Below are positions 6,766 through 7,679 of a DNA stretch of 7,679 bases, one piece after another. How positions within the stretch are numbered: position 1 is the first letter of the stretch; every line of letters begins with the position of its first letter. Location of the stretch: positions 1-7,679 of the forward strand of contig JBFKUL010000137.1 of the NCBI GenBank assembly GCA_041635755.1. Reading direction: 5' to 3'. A program made the translations under genes and the position numbers. The stretch comes from JBFKUL01 sp041635755. GTDB lineage: Bacteria; Pseudomonadota; Gammaproteobacteria; Burkholderiales; SG8-39. A model generated the notes under the pieces. That model made no database searches, had not been told where the DNA came from, and saw nothing but the letters and a program-made list of their open reading frames with translations.

Positions 6766-7679
6766 ATGCTTTACTCGCTCGCGCGGCCGCTGCTGTTCGC
6801 GCTCGATCCGGAAACCGCCCACGGGGTGACGTTCGGCATTGCCGATGCAGCGCGCGCCACCGGTCTGCTCGGCCTGGCGCTGGAGCGCGTCCCGTCGAGG
6901 CCCGTCGAGGCCATGGGGCTCGAATTTCCGAACCCGGTCGGGCTCGCGGCCGGACTGGACAAGAACGCCGCGCACATCGACACGCTCGCCGCGCTGGGCT
7001 TCGGTTTCATCGAGGTGGGCACCGTGACTCCGCGCCCGCAGCCCGGAAACCCGCGGCCGCGCCTGTTCCGGCTCACCGGCGCGCAGGCGCTGATCAACCG
7101 CTTCGGCTTCAACAACGTCGGGCTGGACGAGTTCCTCGCCAACGTCGCGCGCGCCGCATGGCGCGGCATCCTCGGTATCAACATCGGCAAGAACTTCGAT
7201 ACCCCGGCCGAACGTGCGGCGGACGATTTCGCCACCTGCCTCGATCGCGTGCACCCGGCCGCGAGCTACGTCGCGGTGAACGTATCCTCGCCCAATACGC
7301 AAGGCTTGCGCGCGCTGCAGGACAAAGAGGCGCTCGAAGCGCTGCTCGGGCGCCTCGCCGGCATGCGCGACAAGCTTGCCGATCGCGATGGTCGGCGCGT
7401 GCCGCTCGCGCTCAAGGTTTCGCCCGACTTGAACGACGCACAGATCGGCACCATCGCCGATGCCGTGCGGCGCTTCGGCTTCGACGCGCTGATCGCGACC
7501 AACACTTCGATGTCGCGCGAAGGCGTGCTGGGGATGCGCCACGCCCAAGAACAGGGCGGCCTGTCGGGCGCCCCGCTTCGCGAGCGGGCGACGAAGGTGC
7601 TCGCGGCGTTCGCGGCGCGCCTCGGCGGCGAAGTCACCTTGATCGGCGTCGGCGGCATTGGCACGGGTTACGACGCAGC
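6766..7679 (+). CDS. pyrD: dihydroorotate dehydrogenase (quinone), class 2, 3' end cut by window edge
   Basis: The frame from ATG 6766 is open for 304 codons to the right edge; E. coli PyrD has 336 residues, so about 30-40 are missing. The enzyme oxidises dihydroorotate to orotate in pyrimidine synthesis, passing electrons through FMN to membrane quinone. The N-terminal extension MLYSLARPLLFALDPETAHG is the class 2 membrane/quinone segment absent from class 1. Motifs: NPVGLAAGLDKN (56-67, K66), EVGTVTPRPQPGNP (83-96), NRFGFNN (111-117), GINIGKN (137-143), VNVSSPNTQGLR (171-182) with catalytic S175, ALKVSPDL with K217, ATNTS (244-248), GGLSGAPL (264-271) and IGVGGIG (293-299) for FMN phosphate. 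S175 and K217 coincide with E. coli numbering. It begins 42 bp after bpt; this adjacency is common in betaproteobacteria, with no known functional link to the transferases. Confidence 0.98.
   Translation, partial: MLYSLARPLLFALDPETAHGVTFGIADAARATGLLGLALERVPSRPVEAMGLEFPNPVGLAAGLDKNAAHIDTLAALGFGFIEVGTVTPRPQPGNPRPRLFRLTGAQALINRFGFNNVGLDEFLANVARAAWRGILGINIGKNFDTPAERAADDFATCLDRVHPAASYVAVNVSSPNTQGLRALQDKEALEALLGRLAGMRDKLADRDGRRVPLALKVSPDLNDAQIGTIADAVRRFGFDALIATNTSMSREGVLGMRHAQEQGGLSGAPLRERATKVLAAFAARLGGEVTLIGVGGIGTGYDA

Noticed and set aside
6343..7548. A 401-codon open frame on the minus strand
   Set aside because: It is antisense to bpt and pyrD, which are unmistakable; no recognisable motif.

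Overview
The window is a gene-dense, high-GC (roughly two-thirds G+C by eye) stretch of bacterial chromosome. The gene order aat-bpt-pyrD, the class 2 (quinone-linked) PyrD, the betaproteobacterial style of the Aat and Bpt N-termini and the TAGAAT-type promoter motifs all point to a betaproteobacterium. I cannot name the genus. I see no mobile element, phage gene, CRISPR array, tRNA or rRNA, and no stretch longer than 300 bases lacks a gene.

Layout. On the minus strand (1-1801) an AMP-forming acyl-CoA synthetase overlaps by four bases (ATGA) the start of a small membrane protein that runs off the left edge. A 169-bp divergent intergenic region (1802-1970) carries a perfect 8-bp inverted repeat around a candidate promoter for the synthetase. 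From 1971 to the right edge every gene is on the plus strand: a haloacid dehalogenase with a complete L-2-haloacid dehalogenase active site, a zinc-ribbon Nudix hydrolase, an Amt ammonium transporter, a Tat-exported Rieske-type protein, the two N-degron aminoacyl-transferases Aat and Bpt, and the 5' nine-tenths of pyrD. Gaps are 11, 26, 16, 69, 5 and 42 bp.

How the genes fit together. Aat (Leu/Phe onto N-terminal Lys/Arg) and Bpt (Leu onto N-terminal Asp/Glu) form a coherent module that feeds proteins to ClpS/ClpAP. PyrD supplies pyrimidine synthesis and is a conserved neighbour rather than a functional partner. The dehalogenase and the divergent acyl-CoA synthetase could both act on short organic acids, but that link is inference. 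The ammonium transporter has no glnK beside it.

Most of the window is ordinary conserved housekeeping content. The points most worth a second look are (1) a recurring TAGAAT -10-like hexamer, twice extended to TAGAATCCGC, placed so close to some start codons that those mRNAs would be leaderless; (2) the unusual spacing and cysteine pattern of the exported Rieske-type protein; (3) the inverted repeat flanking the candidate -35 of the acyl-CoA synthetase. I did not find a clearly new multi-gene system.
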